From positions 16,338,001-16,402,000 of the forward strand of contig JAYKYS010000004.1 in assembly GCA_036924285.1 (NCBI GenBank): a stretch of DNA of 64,000 nucleotides, written 5' to 3'. Shown here piece after piece: positions 60,360-64,000 of this stretch. Positions within the stretch are counted from its first letter, which is position 1. The number at the start of each line of letters is the position of its first letter. This DNA comes from Asterella californica. Its lineage: Eukaryota; Streptophyta; Marchantiopsida; Marchantiales; Aytoniaceae. Under the pieces are notes generated by a model. The model was not told the origin of the DNA, made no database searches, and worked only from the letters and a program-made list of their open reading frames with translations. Made by a program: the position numbers and the translations under genes.

Positions 60360-62440
60360 GGATATGCTTCTAATACGAAAAGATATAAATGTTATAATTC
60401 TTCGTCCAAGCAGTTCTATATCAGTAGAGATGTTGTTTTCGATGAGCTACAGTCTTGGTAGTCATCCATGTACCTATTGTAGAACCAAAGAGTCAGTTCA
60501 CTATAGTACCTCAGAGTAGTACGTTGAGTGGAGGGTCTGGAGAAGTCAGTGATTTCAGATTAGAATCAGTTGCACGTAGAGCTGTTGTTAACGCTAGAGT
60601 CCATGTAACACCGCCTAATGGAACTAGTGTAGTTTCTACACAAGATGAGCGCGTACTATTGCAGCGTATGTTTGACTCATCCAGATATGTGGATCTTCCA
60701 CATCCATTGGATACTTTGTCCTAGACCTTAGCGTTTACGTCGGATCAGTTGCAAAGGGAGGTGACTAGTGCACCGATTATCTCCCGTAGATCTGAACGAG
60801 TAAAACATCCAGTGAGTAGGTATATGCATGAAGGTTTTCTTGCTGCACACCATGCATATATGACCAATGTTCTTCAGGAACAAGAACCTAGTTCACTTCA
60901 AGAGGCGATGCACAAAGCTCAATGAGTAAGTGCTATGGAAGCTGAACTTGCTGCGCTTCATCACCAACAGATTGGGAGTTAGTGGACTTACTTGAGGATA
61001 AGAAAGCGATTGGTTGCAGGTGGATCTTCAAGGTCAAGCGCAACTCGGATGATATCGTGTGTCAGTACAAGGTCAGATTGGTAACCAAAGGCTACGCACA
61101 ACAACATGGAGTGGTTTTTGAGGAGACCTTTGCTCCAGTTGCGAAGATGGTGACTATTCGAATCGCAGTTGCAGTTGCAACTCAAAAAGGTTGGAAGATG
61201 CACCAGATGGACTTCAAGAACGTCTTTCTAAACGGTGATCTTGAGGAGGAGGTCTATATGCAGCAACCTCCAAGTTATGAGGATCCTAAGTTCCCTTCTC
61301 GTGCATGTAAGTTACTGAAGGCCTTCTATGGTTTGAAACATACACCAAGAGCATGATATCCAAAGATCAATTCTTACTTGCAGTCTCTTGGTTTCCATCT
61401 CTGTGTAGTTCGGACATCACAGAGATGGAAACTACACAGAGAATTTTGTATTCATTAAGAATACAAGACCGGATTGTTGTGATCACCATCTATGTTGATG
61501 ACTTGATCATTATCGGTAACTATGAGGAGCTTATTTTCCAGATCAACGATCACTTGAAATCCGAGTTCGAAATGATGGACTTAAGAGAACTCAAGTACTT
61601 CCTTGCTGTGGAGTTCATTAGAGATGGGAAGGATTTTTGGCTTGTATAGTTGACAGTATGCTCTAAGTATGCTTGAGAGATTTGGTATGCTTGACTGCAA
61701 ACCCATTGCTACGCCATTAGAGCAAGAGGTAAAGCTAGGAGCAGAAGATGGTGAGTTACTTGATGATCCACGCATGTACAGATAGATGGTTGAGAGTCTT
61801 ATCTACTTGACGATCACCAGACCAGACTTGAGCTATGTCGTCGATCTGATGAGTCAGTTCATGCAATCACCACGAAGATCACATTTGCAGGTTGTCAAGC
61901 GGATCCTCCGCTACTTGAAGTTCTCGATGCAATACGGACTTCACTATCGATACGGTGGACAATTGTTGTTACATGACTACACTGATGTTGATTGGGCAGG
62001 AAGTGCCGATAGGAGATCCACGTCAGGTTATGCTTTTGAACTTGGAAGCGCTGCTATAAGCTGAGCTTCTAAGAAGCAACCTATTGTTGCTTTGTCATCC
62101 ACAGAAGCAGAGTACCGAGGAGCAATGAATGCAACATGAGGATCAATTTGGCTTCGATGTCTGCTATCTGATATTAGTGTGAAGTGTACCGATCTTGTTC
62201 TTGTATATACATACAACATTAGCAACATGAAGTTAGCTAGTAATCTTGTTGTCCATGCTAGGACGAAGCACATTGAGGTGCACTATCATTTCATTAGAGA
62301 GAAGGTCCTTGCAGGAGAGATTGAGCTCAGTTATGTTAGCATGAGAGATCAGGTTGCCAATATCTTCACTAAGGCATTCCCTAGAGATAAGTTTGATGCT
62401 TGTACATCATGTACTCCCAGACATTGTCTAGGAGTACATG
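60360..62440 (+). pseudogene. Ty1/copia pol: integrase tail, reverse transcriptase, RNase H
   Basis: The frame from 60360 reads the integrase C-terminus (KRYKCYNSSSKQFYISRDVVFDE). A spacer leads to the copia RT: KKAIGCRWIFKVKRN, QMDFKNVFLNG (61204), GLKHTPRA, YVDD at 61491-61502, then PDLSYVVDLMSQFMQSP, DWAGSADRRSTSGY, KKQPIVALSSTEAEYRGAM and KHIEVHYHFIREKV of RNase H. Stops at 60459, 60923, 61354, 61647, 61783, 62062 and 62138 and a frameshift near 61400 disable it. The usual V-K-T in the first catalytic block is F-K-N. Gag, protease and most of integrase are missing. Order INT before RT defines copia. Confidence 0.92.
61391..61441. repeat. Two overlapping inverted repeats inside copia RT
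   Basis: Arms 61391-61405 / 61418-61432 (15 bp, perfect) and 61399-61410 / 61430-61441 (12 bp, perfect) overlap. They sit exactly where the RT frame shifts, so the palindrome is probably the lesion itself. Confidence 0.9.
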
Positions 62441-62445
62441 ATGTA
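62403..62445. repeat. Hairpin at the end of copia pol, 19 pairs, one mismatch, 3-nt loop
   Basis: TACATCATGTACTCC (62403-62417) pairs with 62431-62445, and the pairing continues after one mismatch with AGAC/GTCT around loop ATT. It lies in the RNase H tail just before the 3' LTR. Confidence 0.9.
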
Positions 62446-62465
62446 GAGTCGAGCTTGAAGAAGAG

Positions 62466-62703
62466 TGTTGATATAGTCCCAAGCTCTAGTAGATCAACTG
62501 CTAATATAAGCCGTAGTAGTTAAAGTAGTTACTACAGTTAGTTAGAGGGCTAATCCACCATTAGTGTGTTTTTTGTACTCACCTCCACTATATATACATA
62601 GAGAGACAAAGCCTCTCTCATCTCATTCCTATTTTACTTCTTTGTCTACTCGCTTTCTCTTCTTGGAGTGTCCTAAAAGTATCGATCTTTCTACAACTCT
62701 CTC
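62466..62703 (+). repeat. 3' LTR of the copia element (right end tentative)
   Basis: TGTTGATATAGTCC follows the purine tract GCTTGAAGAAGAG, the normal arrangement of copia PPT and LTR. A TATATATA box lies at about 62589, followed by CT-rich sequence. I place the end at CTCTCA (62703) because LINE-like coding sequence starts right after; no second copy is present to confirm it. Confidence 0.65.
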
Positions 62704-62715
62704 AGGAATCATAGC

Positions 62716-63262
62716 ACAGGGAATCATCATGCAAAGCCTGGAACGTAGTTTCAGAGAATTTGTTTGGAGATTGAACAACCAAGAGCAGAGTAAAATACTC
62801 TAGTAGCTTGGAGCGACCTTTAGAAGGAGAAAACCAAGGAGGGCTTAGCATTCCAAGAATGGAAACACAAAATAGGATACAAATCCTAAAGCATTGTGCT
62901 CAGATACTTAAAGGAGAAAGAAAAGACTGGATGATGATGATGGAAGTCTTCACAAAATCATCGGTGGAAAGGAAATTCAGACAACATATCACTAAAAAGT
63001 GGACCATTGGGGAACTACTTCTGACCAATAGGGCAAGGAAGGTAACAAGAGAGACCAGTTACAATAAACTGATACAGGAGTGGAGAAAAATCAGAGACAA
63101 ACTTATACTAAACAGAAGGAATGCATATGTGTGGAATTGATAGACATGTGTGGAAGATCATAGCACAGGCGGCAGCAGAAGGATGGACCCCGTACACCTC
63201 AGAGCAAGCCCTCCGTAAAATAGTTAAGAAGAGAAAGATTAAGAAACAAAGGTTTAATTTAT
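62716..63262 (+). pseudogene. LINE (non-LTR) reverse transcriptase C-terminal remnant
   Basis: One frame reads QGIIMQSLERSFREFVWR and stops at 62801; the next (62808-63140) reads ENQGGLSIPRMETQNRIQ and LKHCAQILKGERKDW, the region after the RT thumb of plant LINEs (F-x-W, then GGL-x-I). A third frame (63131-63262) continues HVWKIIAQAAAEGWTP. The frame changes make it dead. It abuts the copia LTR, so the copia probably inserted into or recombined with a LINE copy. Confidence 0.6.
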
Positions 63263-64000
63263 TACGGAAAAGTTAGATACAAAATTAAATATTTTGTAAA
63301 TTACTAGGTTCTTTGCTTGTAGTCTTTCGTACTTATAGTGTCAGAAGCGTGTCAGCCTTCTCTTCCTTTATGGGTTATCGTCTCGCATCTCTGAGTCCAC
63401 CTAACATTTAACAACAGCAGATCCAAAGAGAAACTGATGATTTATTATTGTTGATATTTGCGAATACGGGAGGAACACTAAAGCTCGAGGTCACTGGGGT
63501 AAATTGTCTGGTTAATTATAATTATTGTAAAACTAATATAATAATGATACTATAATGGGGACGGATCATAAGTGTACCTTAGATTTAGTAAGGGACTGAT
63601 TCTAAGGATTAAAATAGTCCTTAGAACTCAAAAAGAGAACAGAGGAAAGCATTACAAAAACTCCAAGTATACTTCACAAAGAATGAAGATATGCAATGGA
63701 GATATCCAAAACAACTCCTCCTTTCCTGTTAACTTTGATAAGATCCTTCCACCTATGAAACTTCAGCAGTGTCTCTCGACAAACAATGTTCATCGGTAAA
63801 CATGTTTTCACAATATAAAAACAAACACTCTCTGTTCAGAACCACCGGCAGGTCATGCAAAAATGGGAGTGGGAAGCAGTAGATTTTGGTGGCTCGTGAA
63901 TGAATGCATTGACAAAGTTTAGATTCAAGTTATAGCTTCGTTCTGAATTCAAAACTTAACGCGACTATTCAAGGGGTTATTGCAAGAACAAACCAACTTG
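63263..64000. other. No gene recognised
   Basis: The frame 63572-63799 encodes a Lys/Asn-rich peptide without recognisable motifs. Nothing else is evident up to the window edge. Confidence 0.35.

Noticed and set aside
1..64000. tRNA, rRNA genes, CRISPR arrays, organelle DNA
   Set aside because: None seen: no cloverleaf or rRNA-like segment, no regularly spaced short repeats with unique spacers, and all recognisable coding sequence is nuclear-type.

Overview
This window is nuclear DNA of a land plant. The one gene I can call with confidence is a single-exon bHLH transcription factor (39164-40957, minus strand) whose domain belongs to the plant class VIII group (RSL / HECATE / LAX / BONOBO type). 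Almost everything else recognisable is retrotransposon sequence. A bryophyte or other spore-bearing plant would fit the intronless regulator with a long pyrimidine-rich leader in a gene-poor, repeat-rich setting, but the sequence alone does not prove this.

Layout. 1-27.1 kb is a chimeric stack of at least four Ty3/gypsy-type LTR retrotransposons, all broken. Family A (1-10.4 kb) has an accessory ORF (153-1762), a ~700 bp LTR-like direct repeat (2665-3365 and 8514-9225), a primer-binding site (3384-3400), gag with CCHC knuckles, and an RT/RNase H piece fused to the second repeat. Element B (about 10.8-16.9 kb) has gag, protease, RT, RNase H, integrase, PPT and a 3' LTR. Element C (16.9-20.8 kb) has protease to integrase, PPT and LTR, and is followed by a second accessory ORF (20.8-22.5 kb) that is a diverged homologue of the one at the left edge. 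An inverted piece of the element B LTR lies at 22632-23139. A 157-bp tandem repeat (23.8-24.4 kb) precedes element D (24.4-27.1 kb), which keeps gag, protease and integrase but has lost RT/RNase H.

28-39 kb has no recognisable gene but holds a 384-bp tandem duplication, a CT microsatellite and a run of three abutting perfect hairpins. The bHLH gene follows, with a leader and core promoter at about 40958-41918. From 42 to 59 kb I see two TIR elements (45009-45355; 49642-50505 with TTA target duplication), several near-perfect short-loop hairpins, one G-quadruplex motif and AT-rich DNA without long frames. 60.3-62.7 kb is a broken Ty1/copia element with a 3' LTR, abutting the remnant of a LINE reverse-transcriptase C-terminus (62.7-63.3 kb).

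The most unusual signals are (i) a frame-independent excess of one short word in each accessory-ORF family (GAAGAC/GTCTTC in family A, CGAAG/CTTCG in the 20.4-22.4 kb copy), in coding and non-coding parts alike; and (ii) repeated near-perfect short-loop inverted repeats scattered over 27-62 kb, two of them inside copia sequence, which look like fold-back template-switch scars.
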